Of a stretch of DNA of 64,000 bases, positions 1-12,600 are shown piece after piece. Made by a program: the position numbers and the translations under genes. Source of the DNA: Gorsachius magnificus (taxonomy: Eukaryota > Chordata > Aves > Pelecaniformes > Ardeidae); NCBI GenBank assembly GCA_034008185.1, contig CM067095.1, positions 1,162,610 to 1,226,609 of the forward strand, given 5' to 3'. The notes beneath the pieces were generated by a model. That model worked only from the letters and a program-made list of their open reading frames with translations. It searched no databases and was not told the DNA's origin. How positions within the stretch are numbered: position 1 is the first letter of the stretch; the number at the start of each line of letters is the position of its first letter.

Positions 1-119
1 CACGGAAGCCGGGGACACCCCGGCACGAGGGCAGCTCTCCCCTCGGTGCCACCGAGCGCTGCACGGGGGGTGACTGCTGTTACGGGCGTGCGTTACAGTC
101 ACGCAGCAACGGGATGTGA

Positions 120-340
120 ATCATGGAATCATAGAATCATCCAACCATTCCCCTAACCCTGCCATCCCACCACTAAAGCCTGTCCCTAAGCACCTCATCT
201 ATCCTTTTAAATCCCCCCAGGGATGAGGACTCGACCACCTCCCTGGGCAGCCCCTTCCAGTGCCTGACAGCCCTTTCGGGGAAGAAATTTTTCCTAATGT
301 CTAAATCAACCCCCCGGCTTGGTGCAACCCCCAGCAGTCA
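120..340 (-). mobile_element. CR1 LINE 3' fragment
   Basis: Begins with the terminal octamer run catggaatcatagaatcat and continues with the typical CR1 3' tail (CTTCCAGTGCCTGACAGCCC region). The 3' end is at the low coordinate, so the element is on the minus strand. Lies in the MYO18B intron after exon 28. Confidence 0.85.
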
Positions 341-464
341 AAAGAGATGATAACAGCAGCCCGTCCAGGAGCCCCCTGCACCCAAAGCCACCCTAAGCAT
401 CCCCATCCCCTGCCCTCCGCCTCCCCCAGCCCCAGCCCCCCCCAGGCGTTCCCGCCAGCCTTAC

Positions 465-619
465 TTCTTCTGCCTCTTCTCCAGCTCGTGGCTGCGGCTC
501 TGCTGGCTCTCGGCGAGCACCCGCGCGTCCTCCAGCTCGCAGGCCAGCTGCCTGCACCGCCGCCGCAGCTGCTGGGACGCCTGCTTGGCCGCCCCGCAGG
601 CTGCCTGCGCCTCGCCGAG
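465..619 (-). CDS. MYO18B: MYO18B exon 28: coiled coil, last in window
   Basis: 155 bases. Encodes [20 protein letters not shown], then [20 protein letters not shown] and [11 protein letters not shown]. It ends in phase 2 at AA|GTAAGG. The rest of the tail lies outside the window. Confidence 0.93.
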
Positions 620-3600
620 CTGCGGGCAGGGGCGAGGGTGAGCGGTGGAGGGACCCCAATGCACGGGCACCCCCGCAGCCGCTCCCTGCCCGGGGCCCAG
701 ACCTGCACCAGTGCCAGGGGATCTTTCACCAAACAAGGACCAATTTAGGTGCCCCGACCCCTGGCACCCCAGGCACCCCCCTGTGTCCCCGCAGCGCCCC
801 AGCCCTCCTGCCGAGTCGGCGAAGCTGCCCCCGGGGCGGACGCCCGGTCCCGCTCCTCTGCTCGCGCCTGGACCCAAGGCACCGGATCCCCCAGGGATTC
901 GCCTCGCGCTGGGGGCAGGGGGATGCGCAGAGCTCTCGCCAGCCGGAGAATGGAGTCATTAAGCAATGACTTTAAATAAGCAAAATCTTGCATTAATGAA
1001 GCCTGTAATTCCAAACTGTCTGAAAGCAAATGGGCTGCTTTTCTTTGCCCAAGCTCCTAGGACGGGGCTGCTTTTCTTATTACTTTTTAATGTACCATGA
1101 ATAATATCCATTTCTTTATTTTTTCCCCATGGGAAGCGACCTGGCCCCCAGGCACTGCTCAGGGAAGCCCATTGGCTTTTTCCCTCCTGATGGCAAAGCT
1201 TGGGAGCTGTCAGCTCTTTACGTTAGCAGCTCTCTGCATCGACAGGCGCTGCGAGCCCAATCCAGCCCAGTATCCAAAAGCCAGACCAGCACCAAGACCC
1301 ACCGCCGAGCCCCTCTCCACCCCTCAGCTTTCCACCTTGGGCTCACGCTTGACCAAAGTTGAATTTTGCCTGGTGCAAATGTAACTTTTGGAGGAAGCTT
1401 TGGGGTCTTTCTTCTCAAACCAGCAGAAAGCAGACGGTTCCCCCTGCTCAGTGAGGGCATCGGCAGCAAGCGGCTGCACTTCCGAGCCGCAGCCTCGGGA
1501 AGCTTTGCTTGCCCCGAGAGTGAAGAGAGGACGCCCCGTTCCCGCAGCAGCCCCGCTCCTCGGTGTGACCCCAGGGAGCCCCTGTCCCCTCCCGCGCCCC
1601 GGGGGCTGGCAGCGCTTGCCTTTTGCTCCAGCCCGGTCCTGGCACCCAGCTCAGACTCCAGCCGCTCCTCCAGCTGCGCCAGCCGCTTCCGCAGGAAGGC
1701 GATCTCCGTCTGCGCGCAGTCGAAGCGCACTTGCCACTCGTCCTCTGCCAACGGAGAGACCCGGAGGTGCTGGGAGGGTGCTCAGGCCGGAGCAGCCCGA
1801 GCGGCCGTGCCAGGGCTGGACGGGCGAATGCACAACGGCACCGCGGCTCCCATACGGCTGCAGGGCGCAGCTCTGCTTTGTGCGCCCAGGGCTGCCCTGG
1901 CTTGCGCAGGACACGTACCCCCACCCTAGGCACAGCCTGCATGCTCATCCCACCCCACCCCATCCCACTTGGGTCTTAGCAGCCTCCTCATCGCTCCAAA
2001 AGTGCTTCAGACACACTTTGAGCCGCCAGCAGTGCCGGGCAGAGCCAGCAAGCACCAGCAGAGCCCTCGGGCAGAATCCCTGCCTGCACCCCCAGCGCCC
2101 TGCAAGAGCCAGAGCCATGTGCAATCAAGCCGTCGCTGCCACCTCCCTCCAGACAAGCTGTGCGGAATGACAGGGTGCCCAAAACACGCTGGGGGGGGCC
2201 CAGGGGCTGGAGGAGCAGAGCTGCCTGGGGCACGGGGGCAAGCCTCTGCCCATTGCGAGAGGCTTTGCTGCCCTGCTGGGGTGGCCATGCCGGCCCCATG
2301 GGTCAGGCTGGATGCCCAGATCATGCATCGCCCCCAAGGGCTGCCCCTACCTCCTCCAGAGCCACTTATCTTCATCTCGCGCAGCTGAACCAGCTGCTGG
2401 GCCTCTTCCAGCTGCTTCTCCACCAACTCCAGTTTCTTCTGCACTTGGTCGTGTTTGCTCTGGGGAAACCCAGGGAAGGAAAGGAGCAGCTCCTACCCGG
2501 CTCCAGGGCATTCGGGTCCAGCCAGGCTGTGCTGAGAGCACGGCCACCGGCATGGCCCGACGGCTGGGGGCTCTCCTACCTGCAGCTCCTGCAGCTCGCG
2601 GGCACCCCGCAACCTCTCTGCCCGCTCCCCGTCCAGGACCTGGCAGGCGACGTCGCCCTTGTACCACTCATCCGACAGCTCCGTCGTCAGGTCGATGATC
2701 TGGGGGGGGCAACGCAGAGTCAGCCTGGGCATCGCCGTGCATGCTGGCTCAGGGGGGATCCGGCCTGCGGGTCCCAACTGCCCTCCTTTGGCCCCTGCCT
2801 ATGCTTAGGGGATGCGGCAAGCGCACGCCATCGCCAACCAGTGTCACCAGTGGGAACCCAGGTTCCCACTGGCAGTGCCCAGCAAAGAGCATCTGCTGCT
2901 GGAGCTCCGGCTGCAGCCCCCGCAGGGCTCCTCAGAGTTCTGCACCCTTCTGGCTGATGAGCATTAGCTTTCGTTTGACACAACAAGCAGGCGAATGAAG
3001 GGGTGGATTATTAATCCGGAGAATTAATCCCATTTCCTGCAAAGCAGAAGCGACCATGGCATTGTCCCGCTGCGCCGGCCAGGCGCGGGGCTGCCGAGGC
3101 AGCAGGGCCAGCAGGAACACGCGGGCTTCCAGTGTTCCTTTTCTTCCATCTGGCAGCGTTTTAAGGCGCTTCACACTTTGCGGATGCGCTACACAAGCTC
3201 TTTGGGGGGGCCAGCAAGTTTAATTCAGTAAGTAAACTCGGTAGCTTTTCTTTCCCTCGGGGGATGGTATTTTTCCAGGTCTGTCCAGAGGCATTGGCCT
3301 CGCTCAGCAGTCCCAGCCTCGTGGGTGTGATTCCATTTTCAACACAGAGCTTAAGTTAAATCATCTTTAGCCGCTGCCCTGGCAGAAGGGGGTCCCTGGC
3401 CCTGGGGGCTGTTGGTGCCGTTAACCAGAGCCGCAGCGTTACACCTGGGCTGGCGAGCCGGGCAAACCCAGGGCATTTATAGCAAACTTGGGAGCTCCTT
3501 CTCCTCCTGGTGCTTAACCAAACCCAAGCTGGAACCATGCAGGAGCCCGTGCATCCGAGAGGGGACTCCGCACGGGACCAGCAGCCGGCCAGGGCTGCAC

Positions 3601-6600
3601 GTGGTCCCCAGCGTGCCTCCAAGTCCCTTCTGACATGCACAACGGGGCGGCCGAGTGGCTGCCACCCCCCGAGCACCATGCATGGCGGGGGCACGCTCAC
3701 AGCTGGGAGATGGGCAGGACGCTTCTGCACGCTGCCTCCTCGGCTTTAGCATCCGTCCCGTTCAGCTAAGTCGCTCCTGGTGTCTGCAGGGGTCAGCGAG
3801 CCTGCAGTCCTGGGAGCAGGATGCCAACGTGACACATCCGTGTGCAATTTCCCATTCTAATTAGACAACTTTGTTGGTGGAAGGCATCACATTCCCACTG
3901 CCCCTTTTCAGCCTCCTACCCCGTGCCGGTGGCGGGGCAAGGTGACGCCTGCCCTTGCTGGAAGGGGACATGAGGCTTTCCTTGGGGACAGCCCTGGGAA
4001 CAGCCCATTCCCAGGGTGTCTGGGCTGCTCTCCAGGTGCAGACCCCGGCAGGGGGGACCCATTGCACTGGCAGGCAGGATCCCACCCAGCAGGGACCCTG
4101 CGGCGATGGGTGCTGCAGTCAGACACCGCAGCCCCCCGGGTCCTGCACTGAGAGCCACCCCTGCCTGCGGTTACCCCACCCGCACCCCTGCCCACCCCTC
4201 CGCTGCCCGTGGCTCCTCCTGCTGTAACGTCATCTGTGGTCATATTTATCCCAACACGGCTTAATTGCCAACTCCACCAAGCGGGGCTGGGGCAGAGGCT
4301 TTTTTTCCGGGCTCTACCTTGCTTTCCAGCTTCTCTGCGGTCTGCCTGAGCTCGCTGCACGCCTGCTCCGATTTTTCCAGCTTCCTTCTCAGTGCCACCA
4401 GCTCCTCCTAGGGAAGATTGCAAAAAAAACCAAACCACACATGGAGAGCTCTGCCATCCTCAGTAGTTTACTTATGAAAAATCTTATTTTCTGCTAAAAA
4501 TGAGTGGGAGAGACGTAGCTGCCTTATTAATAAAATTTACCAGGCAACTTTGAAGGCTGCTCGCTGCAAACGGCCGGGGCTACAGCTCCCGACACGAATT
4601 TCATCGGAGGGAATGTCAGCTTTGGTGTGCACACAGAGCATGTTTTATGGGAAAGAAGCAAGCCTCAAAAGCCTGGGATGAGAAGCCAAACGTCTGAATT
4701 TTGCTCCGGGAGCTCTCAGAGAGCCGCTGCAAAGGCACATTGCTTTCTGTGATTCTTTTCCAGGCAGCCTGACTGTAAGGGCAACCTTGTCCTGCTTTGA
4801 TGTCCGACACGAGGCAGAGCAGAACATGTAGAGTGGTGATAAAAACAGAGGTTAACGGGTGATGGGGCCTGACGGATCCCAGGCGGGCTTGGAGAGAGAG
4901 ACAGAGGCTGGGGCAGCTTCTATTTCGTCTGAACCAGCGTGAAAACCTCTTGTTAAAACCACACTAAGGCAAGAGGAGGAGCAGGATGCCAAGGAAGACG
5001 GACTAAGAATTTAGCCCAGGCCTCAGAGGTGCAGAGGGGCGAAAGGTGCCGTTCCCCGGTTGGCAAATGCCCATTAACACCTCCTGTCACCGGCGGCAGC
5101 TCCGGTGGAAGGCAGCACAGCGCTGGTGACAGCACCGTGCAGAGTCCCCTACGCCAAGGATGCGCTTGGCCGCTCATCGTCCCCCATCCCACAGACTGGC
5201 GTGGGGCACCCGTCCCCAGGGGGCTCGGCTCGGCGCACGCAGCCCCAAGCTGGGGGGCACGGGGAGGGCAGCAGGGCGGCCCCAGCTGCAGGGACACGGT
5301 GCATTTGCTACCATCCCTCTAAGGAAGGAGAGCTATTTCTCTCTCCACAGCTCTGCAAAAGACATCACTTGGGGGAAAAAAAAATGCAGCGCTAAGAGCA
5401 GATGACGACTTCTGGATGGTCAGCAAAGCATCTCTGCCCTGGCAGAAGTGACCTCCCGTCTCACCGACCCACCAGGCAGAGCCCCCAGACCATCCCCACC
5501 CGTCCCCTCCTGTCGCTTGGTGCCTATTTTTTGGAGCCCCCAAGGTTAACGCTGAGCAAGGGCCGCAGGCGGCTCAGCAGCTGCCACCAGGGCCACTGCC
5601 TGACCGCCTGGAAGACCACCAAGTTCTTCTGGATGCAGCGGATGGCAAGGCGCTGGATCTGTGGGAAGACACAGCCGGCAGCGCCCTGAGCCCACCAGCA
5701 CGGACCAGGCTGGGGCACTGGCACGGACTAGGCTGGGGAGACCAGGACAGACCAGGCTGGGGGGACTGGCATGGACCAGGCTGGGGCACCAGCATGGACC
5801 AGCTGGGGGGACCAGGAAGAGGCTGGGGGGACCAGGACAGACCAGGCTGGGGCACTGGCATGGATGCAGCTGGGGGGACCAGGGGGGGGGGTGCAGGAGC
5901 TCTGCACCGCAGGGGACGGCAGTGCAGCACCCACAGGGCAGGGCAGAGCGGGTGCCCTTCAAAGGAGCAGCCTGCTCCACTCCAAGAGCTGTAATTTGGA
6001 TGCTCTGGGCTGTATGGCAGCAGCATCGAGCCTGTGCTTTGGTGGGCACAGGGTCTCCACCACCTGCGGGACAGATACCTTCAACCTCTTGAACTTCTGA
6101 CGGCTGAGGAAGCCCTTGCAAGCAGCCTGGAGCAGGATCATCTTCTGGGCTATCAGCTTGTCGCGCTGCTTCTCCAGCCGGGAGATGACCCCCGGCTTCA
6201 GGAAAACCTGACAGCAAGCAACAGAGGTTACACAGCCCCAGGACAGGGTCTGAAACGCAGCCACAGGGATGGCTGGCTGGCGAAGACCTGGCAGCCTCTC
6301 CCAAGACCTGCGGGAGACCGAAGGTCTTTGACCGGCCAGGACCAGCGAGTGCAACCGAAACGCCGGGCTGGAAGGGGACCCCCACCCTGCCCGGCCAAAC
6401 CCACAACACGTCTGTCTGCCCCGTGCCACGAAGGCCCCTGTGGCAGCCCTGGCACCGACCCCCCTGGGGACACACGTGGGATAGCAGGAGGGAGCTGTGT
6501 CCCAGCTCTGTCCCATCCCCGAGCCCAGCAGCGGGATGGATGCACACCCCGGAGAGCGCCTTCCACCCGCCCCCCCCATCTCCTGCTCCTGGGCACTGCC

Positions 6601-9600
6601 AAAACGGGGGGTGTGGGGCTGCCCGGTCCCCCTGGTTCCCCAAGGGACTGGGCTGCTGAGCGCCCTTCGGGATCCGGCCCCGCACTCTCTGCATGCTGGC
6701 CTTTGCTATCTATCCCTGCCTCTTCTCGCTCCTCCGTTTTGACATTTGGGCATCAACCACCAGAAGACGCTGCCAGTCCTTGAAACCCTTCCCCGGGGCC
6801 ACTGCCCCTTTCCCCGCCGCTGCGGGACGGCAGGGCTGCCTCTGCGGCATGGGTGCCAGCGTGCAGACAGACGCACGCAGGTAACAGCAAAGATGCCGGC
6901 TTACGATAGGAAAACCAGAATTAACCACATCTTTTTCTTTAACTGAACTTGTCAGATACACTTCATAGACGATACAGATTTGCTGATGCCATCGAATTTA
7001 GCCCAGTATCGATCTCTTGGAGTGCAAGACATCTCCCGGTCATTGCCTGGCGAAGCTCCAGGGATATGGGACCGATCACTCCTGAATATTGTGAGCCGTT
7101 TGCATAATACAGCTTTAATAAAATCCGCATTACACTTGTGAAGCCGGTGGCATACTTAAAGAGCTGTGTTTTAAAGATGCCAAATTGAATCAAAGAACAA
7201 TTCCGAGGAAACTCGCTTTCCTGCGATAACGCTATGAGTGCTCCGCCACCTATTTGATTGTCTCATTAATGTCTGCATTAACTTCACAAGCCAGCGAGTT
7301 TTAGAAGTTGGTACAAAATCAATGCTCAAAGCGATGGCAAAACTCCCCCATAACAAGATGTGACCGGAGCTGCTATCGTAGTATTGATTAAGAACACGGG
7401 TTTCAGGGAAGGGATAATTGCAAACTGAACCGGGCAGGATAAAAGAAAGTTATTGCGCTCCGCAGAACTGTTTTGTGATTTTGTCTTTATAGACTCCAAG
7501 AGCTGAAGGCAAGCACTCATGCAAAATTAATTTTTCTGACCGGCAGGGTGAGGGAGGCGATTCCCCCCCTCTACTCCTCTCTGGCGAGACCCCCCGGGAG
7601 CCCTGCGTCCAGCTCTGGGGCCCCGGCATAAGGGGGGCATGGACCCGTCAGAGCGGGGCCAGAGGAGGCCACGGGGATGCGCGGGGGGCTGGAGCCCCTC
7701 TCCCATGAGGGGTCGGGGGTGTTCAGCCTGGAGAGGAGAAGGCTGCAGGGAGACCTCATAGCAGCTTCCAGTGCCTGAAGGGGCCCACAGGAAAGCTGGG
7801 AGGAACCTTTTACAAGGGCATGTCGTGATAGGACAAGGGGTAATGGCTTTAAATAGAAAGAGGGGGGATTTTGATTAGATATTAGGAAGAAATCCTGCAC
7901 TCCGAGGGTGCTGAGGCACTGGCAGGGGTTGCCCAGAGAAGCTGTGGGTGCCCCATCCCTGGAAGCGTTTGAGGCCAGGCTGGAGGGGACTTTGGGCAGC
8001 CTGGGCTGGTGGAAGTGTCCCTGGCCACGGCAGGGGGTGGAACCAGGTGATCTCTAAGGTCCCTTCCACCCCAAACCATTCTATGATTCTATGATTATCG
8101 CCTTTAAGTTCAAATGTTGTTGCTGCGACAGCTCTTGCACCTGCAGCTGCCCGGCTCAGCAGTGTTAACCCCAGCCCACCCAAACTGTGAGCTGCCCAAG
8201 CCCCATGTACTCCCCATGAGACATCCATGGTAAGGTAGGATGTCCAAGGTAATTAGGAACTTAATGCCACGCGGGGCTGGATTTCGACGGTTAGGTACAC
8301 AGCTTACCCAGGGTAACACTTTCAAATGTCAGTTAGGAGACTCCTGCTTTGATTTTCAGGGAGGCTTGGTTTCCCAGCCCACCAGGGCGCTGCGGGGAGC
8401 AGCGGAGGAGAGGCTCTCTCTCCATTTTTAGGAAGCTCTGGGCAACTGGCAGCGCTGGCACGGGGCTGGCTGTGCCCGTACGCACCAAGAGTAGCGGGGA
8501 AGCAGAGACCGGAGCCCTCGTACCTGGCTGCATCCTATGGCAACGCTCTTCTTCTCCAGATCCAGCACCTGGAAAAGCTCCTCTATCGCCTGTGGAGAAG
8601 GAACACAGAATCACACAGAATCCCAGAATGGCAAGGGTTGGAAGGGACCTCGGGAGCTCACCCAGTCCAACCCCCCTGCTCAAGCAGGTTCTCCTAGAGC
8701 ATGTTACACAGGACAGCATCCAGGTGGGGGTTGAAGATCTCCAGAGAAGGAGACTCCACAGCCCCCCTGGGCAGCCTGGGCCAGGGCTCGGGCACCCTCA
8801 AAGTCAACAAGTTCTTCCTCATATTCAACTGAAACCTCTTCTGTTTCAGGTTGTGCCCATTGCCCCTTGTCCTGGCGCTGGGCACCACTGGGAAGAGTCT
8901 GGCTCCATCCTCGTGACCCCCACCCTTGAGATATTTGTAGGTGGTGATGAGATCCCCTCTCAGCCTTCTCTTCTCCAGGCTGAACAAGCCCAGCTCCCTC
9001 AGCCTTTCCTCCTAGGGGAGATGCTCCAGTCCCCCCATCATCCTTGTTGCTCTCCTCTGGACTCTCTCCAGGAGTTCCTCATCTTTCTTGAACTGGGGAG
9101 CCTAGAACTGGACCCAGTGCTCCAGGTAGGGTCTCACCAGGGCAGAGTAGAGGGGGAGGAGAACCTCCCTCGCCCTGCTGGCCACGCTCCTCTCGATGCA
9201 CCCCAACACATGGCAGAGTGGCTCAGAAAACATTTACACCCTGGCACAAGCCTGCTGAAAGGGGGCGCAGAAGCCCCCGGTCCTTAGGAGCACCCCGTAA
9301 GGGGGCACCCAGCTGTGCTCTCGTTTCCTCCTCCCCGTGCAAAAGCGCAGCCGCCAGCCCGAGAGCAGCCGCTGGGACCGCTGCCCCAGCCCCGGTGCGA
9401 GCAGGGCTTTCTGCCCCAGAGGCTTTCGGCAGGATGGGGAGCAAAGACCTGCAGCTGCACGCAAGGATTCCCCCCTTTTGCTGCCATCCCTGCTCTAGAA
9501 GGGCCCCGATGCAGGGGCGGAAGGAGGCTACTCAGGGCACGGTGAGAGCCCCCCCCGGTGTCAGCCAGCCAGGGTCCCCTCCCGCCCAGCTCGCCAGCAG

Positions 9601-12600
9601 CTTGGCCCATGGAGCCGAAAACAGCGGGAAAGCACCGAGTTCCCCCCGGCGCCTGCTGGTGCAGAGCCGAGCCCCTGCAGGGAGGTGAGCAGGAGATTAG
9701 TCCCAAGCCATAGGAGAAGCCTAAGCTCAATTATGCTGAGCTTTGTACCGACATTATGGGTACAATCTTTTTAGTAGGGCCAGCTGTGTCAGGACAAGGG
9801 GTGGTGGTTTTAAACTAAAACAGAGTAGGTTTAGACTGGATCTAAGGAAGAAATTCTTTACAATGAGGGTGGTGAAACACTGGAACAGGTTGCCCAGAGA
9901 GGGGGTGGAGGCCCCATCCCTGGGACCATTCCAGACCAGGTTGGCCGGGGCTGTGAGCAACCTGATGTGGTTCAAGGTGTCCCTGCTCCTGCAGAGGGGT
10001 TGGGCTGGGTGACCTCTGGGGGTCCCTTCCCACCCAAACCATTCTGTGATTCTATGTGACACAACATCCTCCGGCGGCCTCGCCACCTCCTCCACGAAGG
10101 GCAAACCAGCCCAAGAAATATTTTGGCGCGGCCCCTTTGCTGCAGCAGAAATGCAGCCCTCGCCCTCGCCAGCAGCCACGCACGCACCGGGGCACGCGAG
10201 GGCACGGGGACAGGCTGCCACGGTGCACAAAGCCGGGTGCTGGAGGCGAGGAAGCGCCCGTGCCCCTTACCGGGAAGCAGGCTCCGGCAAACAGAATCGC
10301 GCGGCGACAAGTGCCGGGAAAGATGGGATTTTTCAAATCCCCTGCTTACACGCTGCTGACGAGGCACCCTCTGCCTCCTTAAAGCATTTAATAACAATAT
10401 TGACCTTTTCCGACTGTCAGACTTGTCTTATTAAATCCCGAGGTCTTAACTGAATTTGCACGCGCTGGCTGACAGTTTGCACAACAGAGCACGTGCCCAT
10501 CTTCAATTCATCTCCTCTCGGCTCTTCCCAGCTCCCAGCACTTCTGGGCTCGCTCGTAGCCTGCTCCAAGGGCAGGGGTGCTTCCCCCCCGTTTTTGCTC
10601 CAAATTTGTGGTGAAACGAATAAAACTGGCAAATCTCCGCCTTCGTTCCTGAGCTCCTTCAGCTTCCAGGCTTTGTGGGACGGGGCAAGGAGCCACCCTG
10701 CGCTGCTGCTTTACGGGCACCTGAGGCAGGCGGTGCCCGGTCCCCAGGGTCCCTGTTCCATTGGGTCCCTGGGAATGCTTGTCCCCAGCCAGCTGGTTTT
10801 TGGGGGAGCCAGTCCCACAGTTTGCGCCCTGTCCTGCAAAACGAGACCTACCAGGCACCAGAGGAGCAAGGCACAGCCCTCAGCAAGCAGGATTTTCAAA
10901 GACTCTTGAGTATTAAGAAGAAGCAATAAGAGGCTTCATTTCCAGGCTGATTTCTCCAAGCCCTCTCCATGGTGCAATAACGTTGGCAAATGCAGCCCAC
11001 GACAGGCACGTTTACTGCCTTTGCAAAAATAGTCCTCAGGGGGAGAAATGCCGGGATGAAGCACCAAGCTTGGCTGCTCTGCCAGGTTGCTGGAGACCCC
11101 GTGTGCCCCCCCGGGCTCGGGCACATGCAGGAGGGGCAAAGAGGAGCAGGGTGCGAAGCCACCCCCCACAACCCAGCGCTGCGCGAGGCTGCGCCCACGC
11201 AGGACACAGCCCCGCTGCCAGATCGCTCCCGGTCACTGCCCTGGAGCTGCAGCCGCCCGGAGCCCCCCTGCCCGGGCTGAGCCTGCAGGCTCCCTAACCC
11301 ACCCCCCCATTGCTCCACAGCACTGCGAATGGGGGTGCACTACCCCGAGCCGGGCTGCACGTGGCTTTTCTCCTTCATCCCTAGTTCCTGAGGACACCCT
11401 CGCATTTAAGACACCCCCAGACCTGCACCGACAGCCCCAAAGCTCCTCAACAGCAGCCCAGATGCGCGCTCCCAGCCGGGGCGGCAGGCCCAAAGCTCCT
11501 CAACAGCTGCCCAGATGTGCGCCCCCAGCCGGGGTGGCAGCCCCAAAGCTCCTCAACAGCTGCCCAGATGTGCGCCCCCAGCAGGGTGGCAGCCCCAAAG
11601 CTCCTCAACAGCTGCCCAGATGTGCGCCCCCAGCTGGGATGGCAGCCCCAAAGCTCCTCAACAGCTGCCCAGATGTGCGCCCCCAGATGTGGTGGCACCC
11701 CCAAAGCTCCTCAACAGCTGCCCAGATGTGCGCCCCCAGACATGGTGGCACCCCCAAAGCGCGCGACAGCGCCCCGGGGGCAGGGACCGCCCCGCAGGCC
11801 TGCGGGCACTGACCCTGCGGCAGCCAAAGGGATCCCGGAACCCCCAACGCCTGAGTGAGGCAGGGACTGGGAAGCAGCTCCTGTCCCAGGGCAGGGGGAC
11901 GCGGGGATGACCCGGCTGGTCTGGAGAGAGGCCAGCCGGGCTCACACAGGGTACGGGCAATGCCAGCGCGGGGGCTGCCTGCAGGGAGCTCCAGGGATGG
12001 CTCCTCATCCCAACAAAAGCCCTGACCGTGTTGGGGAGGGCTGAAAGGGCCCCAGCACTGGCACAGCCCCATGGAGTTGGGGTCAGGCTGTGTTCCCCAG
12101 GCCAGCCCAGGACACACCTTGCTCTCGTCCGGCACCTCATAGGCAGAGGTGTACTTCTTCATAACGTCCGGAGCCAGGACCTGGAAGCGCCGTCGGAACT
12201 GGGTCAGGAGCATGCGATCCGCGTACCCTGGGGACAGACAGACATTGCTGGGGGCCGCACCAGCCCCAGGGGCACCAAAACTCTGGGGAGGGAACTGGCA
12301 GTGGGGGCTGCTGCCAAGGAAGGGCAAAAGGTGCAGCGGGTGGTGGGGACGGGGAGGGGGGGCTGCCCTTAGTGGGGAGAAACCCCTGCAGCGAGGGCAC
12401 AGCAGAGTGGAGGAGCAGTGGATGTGCTCGAGATGGCCAGATGCCATCCTGGCACCTCGTGTCATGCAGGAGATGGCCCTGGGGTCCTGCACGGGTCCCT
12501 CCCCCCCCAGCACAGACTGTGCCCGCGGTCGGTGCAGGTCCAGCCCGATGCACAGACGCTCCCAGGGGAGCTCGGGGGAACGCCGCCAGGGCTGTGCCAC

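Larger units (their letters stand above)
620..4317. other. MYO18B introns, no further features
   Basis: Introns 620-1619, 1745-2365, 2460-2579 and 2700-4317 between coiled-coil exons. They are GC-rich, except for an AT-richer patch near 960-1130. I see no repeats or extra genes. Confidence 0.6.

Noticed and set aside
8694..8987. Independent gene encoding a 97-residue basic protein (and its twin at 55624-55998)
   Set aside because: Both are the C-terminal remnant of CR1 ORF2, adjoining the CR1 3' end.
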